Part shown: in pieces, positions 34,523-42,714 of the stretch | Layout: each line of letters begins with the position of its first letter | How positions within the stretch are numbered: position 1 is the first letter of the stretch | Made by a program: the position numbers and the translations under genes | The notes under the pieces: model-generated | Told to the model about the DNA's origin: nothing | Seen by the model: the letters and a program-made list of their open reading frames with translations, nothing else | Databases searched by the model: none | NCBI GenBank assembly: GCA_945952225.1 | Contig: CAMFHP010000040.1 | Location: 1-60,945, forward strand | Length of the DNA: 60,945 nt | Direction: 5' to 3' | From: an uncultured Myxococcaceae bacterium | GTDB lineage: Bacteria; Myxococcota_A; Polyangia; Polyangiales; Ga0077539

Positions 34523-36036
34523 ACCCGCGCCCGCTCGTCTTCGCGCTCGCGCTCTTCGTCGGCGCCGACGCGTGCAGCTCGGTGCGCGCGCTGACCACCG
34601 TCGAGGCCCTGCAGAACACGCGCGCGGCGCGGCTCCACCTGCGCGACGGGTCGGTGTGCGTGCTCGAGAACGCGCGCCTGGTGAGCGGCCAGGTCGTGGG
34701 CTACGGCGCGCAGTACGACGCCGAGCGCGCGCTCGTTCGGAGCGGACGCTTTCGTGTGCCCGTCGCCTCGATCGACGTGGTGGTGGTCGACGTGTCGGCC
34801 GCGCAGTCCGTCGACCGCGCGATGATCGGCATGGCCGTCGTGAGCGGCGCCTCGCTGATCGGCACCGCGGCGTGCCTCGCGAATCCCAAGGCCTGCTTCG
34901 GCTCGTGCCCGACCTTCTACGTCACCGACCACGGACGCGAGCGCGTGCAGGCCGAGGCCTTCTCGACGAGCATCGCGCGCGCGCTCACCGCCGACGACCT
35001 CGATGACCTTCCCGACGTCTCGCCGCACGAGGGCGCCGTCGAGATCGAGATGCGCAACGAGGCGATGGAGACGCACCTCACGAGCCGCGTCGCGCTGCGC
35101 GTCGTGCACGGCCCGCCGGGATCGCGGCCCTATCGAGACTTTCACCGCGAGCGCTACGACGCGCTGCAGCTCCTGCGACCTGCCTCGTCGTGCGAGGGCG
35201 AGACGTGCGGTCTGCTCGGCGCGCGTGACGGCCAGGAGGTGGTTCCGCCGAGCGACGGTCGTGACCTCGCCGCGCGCACCTCGATGACGCTCACGTTTGC
35301 GCCGCCCCATCAGGCCGAGGTCGCGCTCGCGCTCACCGCGCGCAACAGCCTCATGAACACGTGGGTCTTCTACCATCTGCTCGGCGCGCTCGGCCGCGAC
35401 GCGCCCGCGTACTTCGCCGCGCTCGACCGCGGAGACCGCGAGGCCCTCGCCTCCCTCGACCGCTACCGCGAGGCCCTCGGCGGCGTCGACGTGGCCGTGC
35501 GCGACCCCGATGGATCGTGGCGTGCGGTCGACACGCTCCCGTACATCGGCCCCATCGCGCGGGCCACACGCGCGACGCGCTTCACCGTGCGCGACCCCGA
35601 CGCGTCGGTCACCGTGCGGCTCACGTTCGCGCGCGCCCACTGGCGTCTCGACGCCGCACAGCTCGGAGCCGTCGTCGCCCGCGACCTCACGGCCACCACG
35701 GTCTGGCCCACGGTGACCTCGCACAACCTCTCCCGGGTCGACGATCCCGCGGCCTCGTTGCGCGACGGCGAGGCACCCCTCGTCACGCTGCCCGGCGAGC
35801 ACCTCACGCTGCGCTTCGACACGCCCGACGCCGACGCGGCGACGGGGTTCTTTCTCTCGACGCGCGGGTACTACCGCGAGTGGCTCCGCGACGAGTGGAT
35901 GCGCCACGAGAACCGCGACGAGGCCCGCGCCGCGCTCACCGATGCGCGCGCCACGCTGCGCGCCCTCGCCCCCGCGTATGCCACCGAAGACGAGGGGCGG
36001 CTGCGCGGGCTCTTCGAAGAGAGCCGAATCCGTTGA
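34519..36036 (+). CDS. Hypothetical exported protein, 505 aa, coupled to the preceding lipoprotein
   Basis: A 505-residue protein with an N-terminal hydrophobic segment ending near ADACSS (Cys19), a possible but weak lipobox. After it comes a strand pattern (ARLHLRDGSVCVLENARLVSG, residues about 36-56) and VPVASIDVVVVD, like the opening of other myxobacterial envelope proteins, then a hydrophobic stretch near 108-118 and a Cys-containing loop. The C-terminal half is mixed alpha/beta with acidic helices. I do not recognise a family. It starts at ATG 34519 inside the stop of the lipoprotein gene. Confidence 0.7.
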   Translation: MNPRPLVFALALFVGADACSSVRALTTVEALQNTRAARLHLRDGSVCVLENARLVSGQVVGYGAQYDAERALVRSGRFRVPVASIDVVVVDVSAAQSVDRAMIGMAVVSGASLIGTAACLANPKACFGSCPTFYVTDHGRERVQAEAFSTSIARALTADDLDDLPDVSPHEGAVEIEMRNEAMETHLTSRVALRVVHGPPGSRPYRDFHRERYDALQLLRPASSCEGETCGLLGARDGQEVVPPSDGRDLAARTSMTLTFAPPHQAEVALALTARNSLMNTWVFYHLLGALGRDAPAYFAALDRGDREALASLDRYREALGGVDVAVRDPDGSWRAVDTLPYIGPIARATRATRFTVRDPDASVTVRLTFARAHWRLDAAQLGAVVARDLTATTVWPTVTSHNLSRVDDPAASLRDGEAPLVTLPGEHLTLRFDTPDADAATGFFLSTRGYYREWLRDEWMRHENRDEARAALTDARATLRALAPAYATEDEGRLRGLFEESRIR

Positions 36037-36064
36037 CCGTCGCGCGGGGACGCTGCGCTATGGT
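36033..36064 (+). promoter_or_regulatory. Possible promoter overlapping the end of the 505-aa gene
   Basis: TTGACC (36033-36038) and TATGGT (36059-36064) resemble -35/-10 boxes but with a long 20-bp spacer (18 if the -10 is read as GCTATG). The glycosyltransferase ATG 36081 lies 17 nt after the -10. If real, it rules out ATG 36060 as the start. Confidence 0.3.
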
Positions 36065-36080
36065 CCGCGGCCTCGCTGCC

Positions 36081-37202
36081 ATGACCGCTCCCCTCCCCGT
36101 GCTGCTCGCGATCTCGTCGCTCCACCGCGGCGGCGCCGAGCGCCAGTTCGTCGAGCTCGTTCGCGGCCTCGATCGCACCCGCTGGACGCCCCACATCGCC
36201 CTCTGCGACGCGACCGACGAGTACGGCCTCGACCTGCCTGCGTCGCATCGCATCGACCTCCGCTCCGCGGGTGGATCGACGCCGCTCACCGGGATGCGCC
36301 TCGCGCGCGCGCTCCGTCGCGTGCGGCCTGCGATCGTGCACACCTTCGGCGGGCTGCTGAACATCTACGGTCGCCTCGCGGTGCGCGCGACGGGCATCGG
36401 ACGCATGGTCAGCGCGGTGCGCGAGGGCGTTCCCAACGCGCGCGACACGCGGCTCGAACGCATCACCGCGGGCCTCACCGACGCGCTCCTCGTGAACTCC
36501 GTGGGCACGCGCGACGAGCTCGTGCGCCGCGCGAAGATTCCCGCCGAACGCATCGACGTGGTGCCCAACGGCGTCGACACCGCGCGCTTCACCCCGCTCC
36601 ACGGAGCGTCACGCGACGAGGCCCGCGCGCGCTTCGGCTTCGTCGCTCCGACGCTCGTCGTGCTCGCGCGCATGTCACCCGAGAAGAACCATCCGGCCAT
36701 CGTGCGCGCGCTCGGCCTGCTCCGTCGCGAGGGCGCGCTGGGCCCGTGGCGCGTGTGCTTCGCGGGCCGCGCCGCGTCGCCTGCGCTCGATGCGGCGTTG
36801 AGGGCCGAGATCGCGCGCGAGGGCGTGGGTGACGTGATCGAGATGCCCGGCGCGGTGGGCGACCCCGAGGCGCTGCTCGCGGCGTGTGACGGCGTGCTCC
36901 AGGCGTCGCGCTACGAGGGCATGTCGAACGTGGTGCTCGAAGCGCTCGCGTGCGGGGTTCCCGTGCTGGTGTCGCCGCCCGCGGACCGCGACGGCCTCGT
37001 GCACGATGGCGTCGAGGGCCTGCGCCTCGCCGACACCGACGCGCGCGCCATCGCCGACGGACTCGCGCGCTTCTTCCGCCTCGCCGCACACGAGCGCCAC
37101 ACCATGGCGACAGCGGCGCGTGAACGGGCCGTGCGTGACTTCTCGCTCGCGGCCATGGTGACGCGCACCTGCGCGCTGTGGGAGCGCACGCTGGCGCGTT
37201 GA
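36081..37202 (+). CDS. GT4-family glycosyltransferase
   Basis: A 373-residue retaining glycosyltransferase with GT-B fold. The N-terminal motif HRGGAERQF (15-23) and the C-terminal EX7E motif (Glu279 to Glu287 in RYEGMSNVVLEALACG) are typical of the GT4 family, and ARMSPEKNH opens the C-terminal domain. It probably adds a sugar to a lipid-linked or surface glycan. ATG 36081 starts the fold directly; an in-frame ATG at 36060 would add seven residues but overlaps a promoter-like TATGGT. It is convergent with the epimerase gene 7 bp away. Confidence 0.9.
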   Translation: MTAPLPVLLAISSLHRGGAERQFVELVRGLDRTRWTPHIALCDATDEYGLDLPASHRIDLRSAGGSTPLTGMRLARALRRVRPAIVHTFGGLLNIYGRLAVRATGIGRMVSAVREGVPNARDTRLERITAGLTDALLVNSVGTRDELVRRAKIPAERIDVVPNGVDTARFTPLHGASRDEARARFGFVAPTLVVLARMSPEKNHPAIVRALGLLRREGALGPWRVCFAGRAASPALDAALRAEIAREGVGDVIEMPGAVGDPEALLAACDGVLQASRYEGMSNVVLEALACGVPVLVSPPADRDGLVHDGVEGLRLADTDARAIADGLARFFRLAAHERHTMATAARERAVRDFSLAAMVTRTCALWERTLAR

Positions 37203-37209
37203 CCGCCGC

Positions 37210-38238
37210 TCACGACGCGCGGCGCAATAGGTCGAGCAGCGCCGAGGGCCAGGGCGCGCGGTGCGTTCCCTCGGGCGCGTCGCGGCGCGCGGGATCGAAG
37301 GCGCGGTACGTGTCGACGAGGGCCTCGGCGCTGCGGTACCGCGGGCTCCATCCGAGGGCCGCGAGGCGCGCGACGGAGAAGGTCATCTCGCGCGAGGCGG
37401 CGCAGACCATCCACGGGTGCGTGGGCGTCACGCCGAGGCGGTGCATCGCGACGAGGGCGCGCTCCACGGGCGCTGCGGGCAGGGCCATCACGCGCGCGCC
37501 GCGACCGGCCGTGTCGCAGAGGGTCGTGAGCTCGTCGCGCACCGACGCCACCGACGACGCGCCGCAGTTGAACGCGCCGGTCTCGCGCGCGTCGAGGAGC
37601 GCGTCGATCGCGGCGCACACGTCGTCGACGTGCACGAGCTGAACGCGGTTCGAACCGTCGCCCAACATCGGAACGCGACGCCCCTCGCGCACCCACGCGC
37701 AGAGGTGGTGAAAGAGCCCGCCGCGGCCCGGCCCGATCACCGGCACGAGGCGCAGCCACGCGACGGAGAGGCCCGCATCGACGGCGGCTTCGCACGCGCG
37801 CTCGGCCTCACGCTTCGAACGCCCGTACGGCGAGCGCGGATCGAGGGGCGCAGACTCGTCGCGCCACGGCGCGCCATCGAGCGCGTACACCGTCGACGTC
37901 GAGAGGAACACCACCCGTCGCACACCGCACGCGCGACACGCGTCGAGCACCGCGCGTGTGCCGCCGACGTTGCTCGCCCACACCGCGCGGTCGTCGCGGG
38001 CCACCGGAAGCATCGCCGCCGCGTGCACCACCACCTCGGGCCGCGTGCGCGCGAACAGTGACGCCACCGCGCGCGCGTCACGCAGGTCGACGATGTGCGT
38101 GAGCGCGCCCACAGGGCCCGCGCGATCGACGGCCACGAGGTCGGCACCGCGCGCCGTGGCGTGACGCGCCCACGCGCCGCCGATGAACCCCGCCGCACCG
38201 GTCACGAGCACGCGCGTCGTCAACGCCCACACTCCCAT
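37210..38238 (-). CDS. NAD-dependent sugar-nucleotide epimerase/dehydratase (extended SDR)
   Basis: A 342-residue extended SDR. The NAD-binding motif TGAAGFIG is at 13-20 and the catalytic pair Tyr138/Lys142 lies in YGRSK. The FLSTSTVY strand and the substrate-binding C-terminal region with VQLVHVDDVCAAI are normal. Such enzymes epimerise or dehydrate NDP-sugars; the exact substrate is not readable. The start is ATG 38238, though the fold begins only eight residues later and a GTG or TTG start is possible. It lies at the end of the polysaccharide region, divergent from the porin operon. Confidence 0.85.
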   Translation of the reverse strand: MGVWALTTRVLVTGAAGFIGGAWARHATARGADLVAVDRAGPVGALTHIVDLRDARAVASLFARTRPEVVVHAAAMLPVARDDRAVWASNVGGTRAVLDACRACGVRRVVFLSTSTVYALDGAPWRDESAPLDPRSPYGRSKREAERACEAAVDAGLSVAWLRLVPVIGPGRGGLFHHLCAWVREGRRVPMLGDGSNRVQLVHVDDVCAAIDALLDARETGAFNCGASSVASVRDELTTLCDTAGRGARVMALPAAPVERALVAMHRLGVTPTHPWMVCAASREMTFSVARLAALGWSPRYRSAEALVDTYRAFDPARRDAPEGTHRAPWPSALLDLLRRAS

Positions 38239-38608
38239 CGCCCTGCGCGCCTCGCGGTCTGCAACACGGCGCGCATTCCACCACAGGATGACGCAGCCCA
38301 TGACGGCTCCCTTGACGGTCGGCGCCGTGACGATGTCAACGCGCTGACACGCGGGATTGCTGCGTGCGTCGGGGCATCGCGATGCGTGTGCAACGGTGGC
38401 GCGGCGGCATGCGCCGTGCTCGACCGTCGCGCGTGCGTGTCCCGTCACGGTGCTCGTGACGGCGCGCACACGTGCCTCGCGCGCTCGCACGGTCCGGGCG
38501 TTTCGAACGGGGATCCGACAGCCCAACCACCGCCGCCCACGCGCGTGACCTTCGGAGTCACCGACGACGCGCGGTCGCCGACGCGGAATGCGCGCCGGAG
38601 AGAGATCC
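38239..38608. promoter_or_regulatory. 370-bp divergent intergenic region with several inverted repeats
   Basis: This is the only gene-free stretch above 300 bp. I see no credible gene in it; short open frames are Arg/Ala-rich noise. It carries a perfect 12-bp palindrome GCATCGCGATGC (38374-38385), a 7-bp inverted repeat CGTCACG/CGTGACG with 5-bp spacer (38443-38461), and GTGAC/GTCAC with 7-bp spacer (38545-38561). TTGACG at 38312-38317 could be a -35 box but has no clear -10 partner. It should hold the control sites for the sensory operon to the right and the epimerase gene to the left. Confidence 0.5.
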
Positions 38609-40039
38609 ATGAGAGCGACGCCGATCCGCCTTCTCGCGCTCGCGGCGGGAGCCCTGCTGCTCCCACGCGCAAGCTACGCCCAGGGCACGCCACCGCCCGC
38701 TGCGCCCGCAGACACCGCTGCGCCCGCAGACACCGCTGCGCCCGCCGACACCGCGCCGCCGACGAGCACCGCCGCCCCCGCGAGCGGCGACACCGCGGCC
38801 CCCGCCGACGCGCCCGCCGACAGCGCTGCGGGCTGGGGATCGCTTGCCGACGTGGCCCCCGAGCGCGTCTTCGACACGCGCTTCTACGGCTACATCGACT
38901 CGTACTTCGAGTACGCGGGCGCGACGCCCACGGGCGCGCAGAACAGCGACGGCACCAACGCCTTCGACGAGGGGGGCTACGGCTGGGACGTGCTCAACCT
39001 CCACGCGATGGTGCAGGGCACGATCCTCTCGCGATACCGCTTCTTCATGAACCTCGCGGCGCGCGCCGCGGGCACGCCCGCCACCGAGACGCCCATCGGC
39101 GTGCGCAACGCGTGGGTCGAGGCGCCCATCATCGGCAACCTCCTTCAGGTGCGCGCGGGCCTCACGTACCGACGCTTCGGCCTCTACAACGAGATCCTCG
39201 ACGCGACGCCCACGTTCATCGGCATCGAGCCGCCCGAGCTCTTCGACGTCGACCACCTCATGCTCACGCGCACCACGAATTTCATGGTGCACGGCAGCGT
39301 GCCCGTGGGCCCGGCGCTGCTCTCGTATGCGCTCAACACGGGCGACGACGAGCGCGCGGACAAGGCCGTTCCCTTCGGCGGCGACGTGCGTCTCGACGTG
39401 GGCTCGTGGCTGCGCTTCGGCACGTCGTTCTACTGGACCGGCGGCGACGCGGTGCCCACGCGCGCCGTGGGCTCGGGCTCGCCCCGCGGCGGCGTCGCGA
39501 ACTGGATGTCGCGCGACGAGTACTGGGTCGCCGGCGGTTACGCGCAGCTCCACCGCGCGGGCTTCATCGTGCAGATGGAGTTCTGGAACGCCACACACTC
39601 CGCTACGCGCGACGCGGCCTCGGTGATGCGCCTCGCGAACGCGGGCCTCAACCCCTTCCAGATGCGTCGCTTCTTCGTGGGCGGGCTTCCCTCGGGCGGG
39701 GTCAACACCGCGGCGAACTACAACGTCCAGACCTTCTACACCCGCGTCGGCTACGAGATCCCCCTCGGCGACACGGCCACGCTCACGCCCTACGCGCAGT
39801 TCGACTGGTACAGCAACCCCGAGACGATCAACGCGCGCTCCTTCGGCGGCGACCTCGAAGCCGGTCTCACCGACGAGGGGATCTTCACCAAGTACACCCT
39901 CGGCCTCGTGTGGAGGCCCACGCCGCAGGTGGCCGCGAAGGCCGACGGCAGCATCCACGTCTATCCCATCAACGGGGTCAACGAGCTCGCCCCCGAGCTC
40001 CGCATCTCGTTCTCGTACCTCTGGGAGCTCGCACCATGA
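38609..40039 (+). CDS. Outer-membrane porin-like beta-barrel protein
   Basis: A 476-residue exported protein. The signal peptide is cleaved after ASYA (Ala24). A low-complexity Ala/Pro/Thr/Asp-rich segment (25-80, repeated AAPADT) precedes a barrel of amphipathic strands rich in Tyr, Phe and Gly, starting FYGYIDSYFEYAG and closing with a final strand FSYLWEL near the C-terminus, typical of outer-membrane porins. The solute is unknown. GGAG lies 8 nt before ATG 38609. It is the first gene of a six-gene operon, coupled by ATGA overlap to a periplasmic binding-like protein. Confidence 0.85.
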   Translation: MRATPIRLLALAAGALLLPRASYAQGTPPPAAPADTAAPADTAAPADTAPPTSTAAPASGDTAAPADAPADSAAGWGSLADVAPERVFDTRFYGYIDSYFEYAGATPTGAQNSDGTNAFDEGGYGWDVLNLHAMVQGTILSRYRFFMNLAARAAGTPATETPIGVRNAWVEAPIIGNLLQVRAGLTYRRFGLYNEILDATPTFIGIEPPELFDVDHLMLTRTTNFMVHGSVPVGPALLSYALNTGDDERADKAVPFGGDVRLDVGSWLRFGTSFYWTGGDAVPTRAVGSGSPRGGVANWMSRDEYWVAGGYAQLHRAGFIVQMEFWNATHSATRDAASVMRLANAGLNPFQMRRFFVGGLPSGGVNTAANYNVQTFYTRVGYEIPLGDTATLTPYAQFDWYSNPETINARSFGGDLEAGLTDEGIFTKYTLGLVWRPTPQVAAKADGSIHVYPINGVNELAPELRISFSYLWELAP

Positions 40040-40515
40040 TCGCCCGTCGTCGCTTCATCACCCTCGGCGCGCTCCGCGCCACGCTCCTCGCGTTCGCCCT
40101 CTTCGTGAGCGCCGCGAGCGCGTGGGCCCAGCAGGCGCAGGGCAACGACCTCGTCGTGCTCATCAATGCGCGCAACCCCACGCGTCGCATCAACCGCGCC
40201 CAGGTGCGCGCGATGTACCTCGGCCAGACCTCGTTCTGGCACGGCGTGGTGCCCGTGCGCCTCTTCGCACCGTCGGGCAGCACCGCCGCGGGCCGCGCCG
40301 TGTTCAGCGGCGTGCTCTCGATGAGCGCCGCCGAGTTCGCGCAGCACTGGCAGACGCGCCAGCTCGCGGGCCAGGGCGTCGCGCCGCCGACCTTCTCCAA
40401 CGCGCAGGAGGTCGCCCAGCAGATCGCGCGCGCGCCCGGCGGCATCGCCGTCACCGTCGCGTCGGATGCGTGGGGCGTCGAGGGGCCCAACGTGCGCGTC
40501 ATTCCGCTCGATTGA
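40036..40515 (+). CDS. Small PstS-like periplasmic substrate-binding protein
   Basis: A 159-residue exported protein with a signal peptide ending near AWA (Ala31). The mature part (about 128 residues) matches one lobe of phosphate-type binding proteins: LVVLINARNPTRRINRAQVR, then AMYLGQTSFWHG, FAPSGSTAAGRAVFSGVL and a closing GIAVTVASDAWG. A full PstS has two lobes and about 300 residues, so this is half-size. No ABC permease or ATPase is nearby; the gene sits between a porin and a sensor kinase, so it may present a ligand to the kinase rather than transport it (inference). Confidence 0.82.
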   Translation: MIARRRFITLGALRATLLAFALFVSAASAWAQQAQGNDLVVLINARNPTRRINRAQVRAMYLGQTSFWHGVVPVRLFAPSGSTAAGRAVFSGVLSMSAAEFAQHWQTRQLAGQGVAPPTFSNAQEVAQQIARAPGGIAVTVASDAWGVEGPNVRVIPLD

Positions 40516-40527
40516 GGGAGGGACTGC

Positions 40528-42621
40528 ATGAAGCTCACGCTCCGCACGCGCCTCGTCGCGATGCTCATCGGCGCGGTGATCGCCGCGCTCGTCGTCGCCT
40601 GCACGGCCTTCGTCGTCTACGACCGGAGCAGCTACGTCGCCTCGCGCGCGCAGACGCTCCGCGTGCTGGCCGACTCGCTCTCGGGCAGCGCCGCGGGGGC
40701 CATCGCGTTTCAAGACCGCGACGCCGCCGCGTACGTGCTCCGCACGGTGGCCGCCGAGCCCATGGCGCTCTCGGCCGCCGCCCTCGACGCCGAGGGACAC
40801 ACGCTCGCCGAGTGGCGCCGCGCAGGCCCGTCGCACGAGTCGCACACGATGACCGTCGAGGCCGCCGTGCGCAGCGAGGGCGCCGTGGTGGGACGCATCC
40901 GCCTGGTGTTCTCCACGCGCGACGTCGACGCCCGCTCGCGGCGCTTCGTGCAGATCGCGGGGCTCGTGCTCGCGCTCACGGCCCTCGCCTCGACGCTCCT
41001 CGCGATGCGGCTCCACCGCCTCGTGACCGACCCCGTGGGCGAGCTCGCGGGCGCCGCCCATCGCGTGCGGAGCGCCGGAGATTTCACCGTGCGCGCGAAG
41101 CGCATGAGCGACGACGAGCTCGGGCTCCTCACCGACGCGTTCAACGAGATGCTCGACGGGATCCAGACCCGCGACGCCGACCTCGAAGCGCACCGCCGCG
41201 GCCTCGAATCGACGGTCGAGGCGCGCACCCGCGACCTCGCCACACGCAACGACGCCATGCGCCTCGTGCTCGACAACGTGGAGCAGGGCCTCGTCACCAT
41301 CGACCGTGAGGGACACCTCGCCACCGAGTGCTCCACGGCCTTCGCGGAGTGGTTCGGCGCGCCCGACGAGGCCGACCTCGGGCACCACCTCGACGCGGGC
41401 GACGGACGCTTCGCCACGGCCTTCGAGATCGGCTGGTCGCAGGTGATCGACGACTTCCTCCCGCGCGAGGTGTCGACGGCGCAGCTCCCTGCCACGGTGT
41501 CGCGCAACGGTCGGCAGTACGCGCTCTCGTTCCGTCTCCTGGGCCGCGACGACGAGCCCGTGAAGGGCGCGCTCGCGCTCATTCGTGACGTGACCGAGGA
41601 GCTCCGTCAGCGCGAGGCCGAGGCCGCGCAGCGCGAGTTCGTGACCGCCGTCGAGCGCGCGCTCAACGACCGCCGGGGCTTCGAAGATTTCCTCACGGAG
41701 ACCGACGTGCTGCTCGCCACGCTGGCCGCAGGCGAAGACCGCACGGTGGTGGCGCGCATGCTCCACACGATCAAGGGCAACTGCGCGATCTACGGGCTCA
41801 CCTCCATCGCCGCGCGGTGCCACGCGCTCGAAGACAAGATGGCCGAGGGAGAGACCGTCACCCCCGACGACGTGAACACCCTCACCGAGGCGTGGCGGGC
41901 CACCGCGCGCCGCCTCTCGGCCCTCTTCGGCGAGCGCAGCGACCATGTGGAACTCCCGCGCGAGGCGCTCCGCGAGGCCTGCAACGCGCTGATCCTGGCG
42001 GGACGCACCGCCGAGGCCGCCGCGCTCCGTCGTTGGGGTGACGAGCCCGTGGGACCGCGCCTCGCGCGCATGGGCGACCGCGCGAAGGAGCTCGCCGAGC
42101 GCCTCGAACGTGTGCCCGTCGAGATCGAAGTGATCGACGACAACGTGCGCGTGCCCCGCGAGCGATGGGCCTCCGTGTGGAGCGCCATGGTTCACGTCGT
42201 GCGCAACGCCGTCGACCACGGACTCGAAACCCCTGAGGAGCGCGAGGAGGCTTCGAAGCCTCCGACCGCGACGCTCACGCTCCGCACGCGCCAGGATCGT
42301 CAGGGCGTGACCCTCGAAATCGCCGACGACGGACGCGGCATCGACTGGGACCGCGTGCGCGCCAAGGCGACGCGTCTGGGGCTGCCGTGCGAGACGCAGG
42401 CGCAGCTTCAGGAGGTGCTCTTCTCCGACGGGTTCAGCACCCGCGACGAGGCCACCGACACGTCGGGACGCGGCGTGGGCATGGGCGCCTTCGCCGAGGC
42501 CGTGCGCGCGCTCGGCGGCACCGTCACGCTCACCTCGAAGCGCGGCCGTGGCACCACCGTGTCCGCGTTCATCCCGCACGCGCCCGCGACCGCCTCGTTC
42601 GCGCGCCGCACCGTCGCCTGA
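40528..42621 (+). CDS. Transmembrane CheA-like histidine kinase (sensor-HAMP-PAS-HPt-HATPase)
   Basis: A 697-residue kinase. Membrane segments at 8-30 and 141-160 enclose a periplasmic sensor domain of about 110 residues (CHASE-like). Then come HAMP (161-214), a coiled coil (215-240), PAS (241-355), an HPt-like domain with phospho-His413 in HTIKGN (365-470) and a CheA-type ATPase: N-box HVVRNAVDHGLE at 556-567, DDGRGID at 600-606 and GRGVGM at 647-652. There is no HisKA domain and no CheW-like P5 domain at the C-terminus. Phosphate should pass from His413 to a receiver, most simply that of the next gene. GGGAGGGA lies shortly before ATG 40528. Confidence 0.9.
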   Translation: MKLTLRTRLVAMLIGAVIAALVVACTAFVVYDRSSYVASRAQTLRVLADSLSGSAAGAIAFQDRDAAAYVLRTVAAEPMALSAAALDAEGHTLAEWRRAGPSHESHTMTVEAAVRSEGAVVGRIRLVFSTRDVDARSRRFVQIAGLVLALTALASTLLAMRLHRLVTDPVGELAGAAHRVRSAGDFTVRAKRMSDDELGLLTDAFNEMLDGIQTRDADLEAHRRGLESTVEARTRDLATRNDAMRLVLDNVEQGLVTIDREGHLATECSTAFAEWFGAPDEADLGHHLDAGDGRFATAFEIGWSQVIDDFLPREVSTAQLPATVSRNGRQYALSFRLLGRDDEPVKGALALIRDVTEELRQREAEAAQREFVTAVERALNDRRGFEDFLTETDVLLATLAAGEDRTVVARMLHTIKGNCAIYGLTSIAARCHALEDKMAEGETVTPDDVNTLTEAWRATARRLSALFGERSDHVELPREALREACNALILAGRTAEAAALRRWGDEPVGPRLARMGDRAKELAERLERVPVEIEVIDDNVRVPRERWASVWSAMVHVVRNAVDHGLETPEEREEASKPPTATLTLRTRQDRQGVTLEIADDGRGIDWDRVRAKATRLGLPCETQAQLQEVLFSDGFSTRDEATDTSGRGVGMGAFAEAVRALGGTVTLTSKRGRGTTVSAFIPHAPATASFARRTVA

Positions 42622-42714
42622 CCCAACTTCGTACCGCGCGCACACCGACGCGACGCCGCCGTTGCATCGCGCGTCGACGACCGCACATCCCCCGCAGGCG
42701 CAGCGCCGTCCGCG

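Noticed and set aside
36060-37202. ATG 36060 as the glycosyltransferase start
   Set aside because: It overlaps a TATGGT promoter-like box, and the fold starts directly after ATG 36081; it remains possible because a GGGGA lies 9 nt upstream.
38357-38548. Short plus-strand frame in the long intergenic region
   Set aside because: Arg/Ala/Thr-rich, no ribosome-binding site and no recognisable feature.
40036-40515. PstS-like gene considered as part of a phosphate ABC transporter operon
   Set aside because: No pstC, pstA, pstB or phoU nearby, and the protein has only about half the family length.
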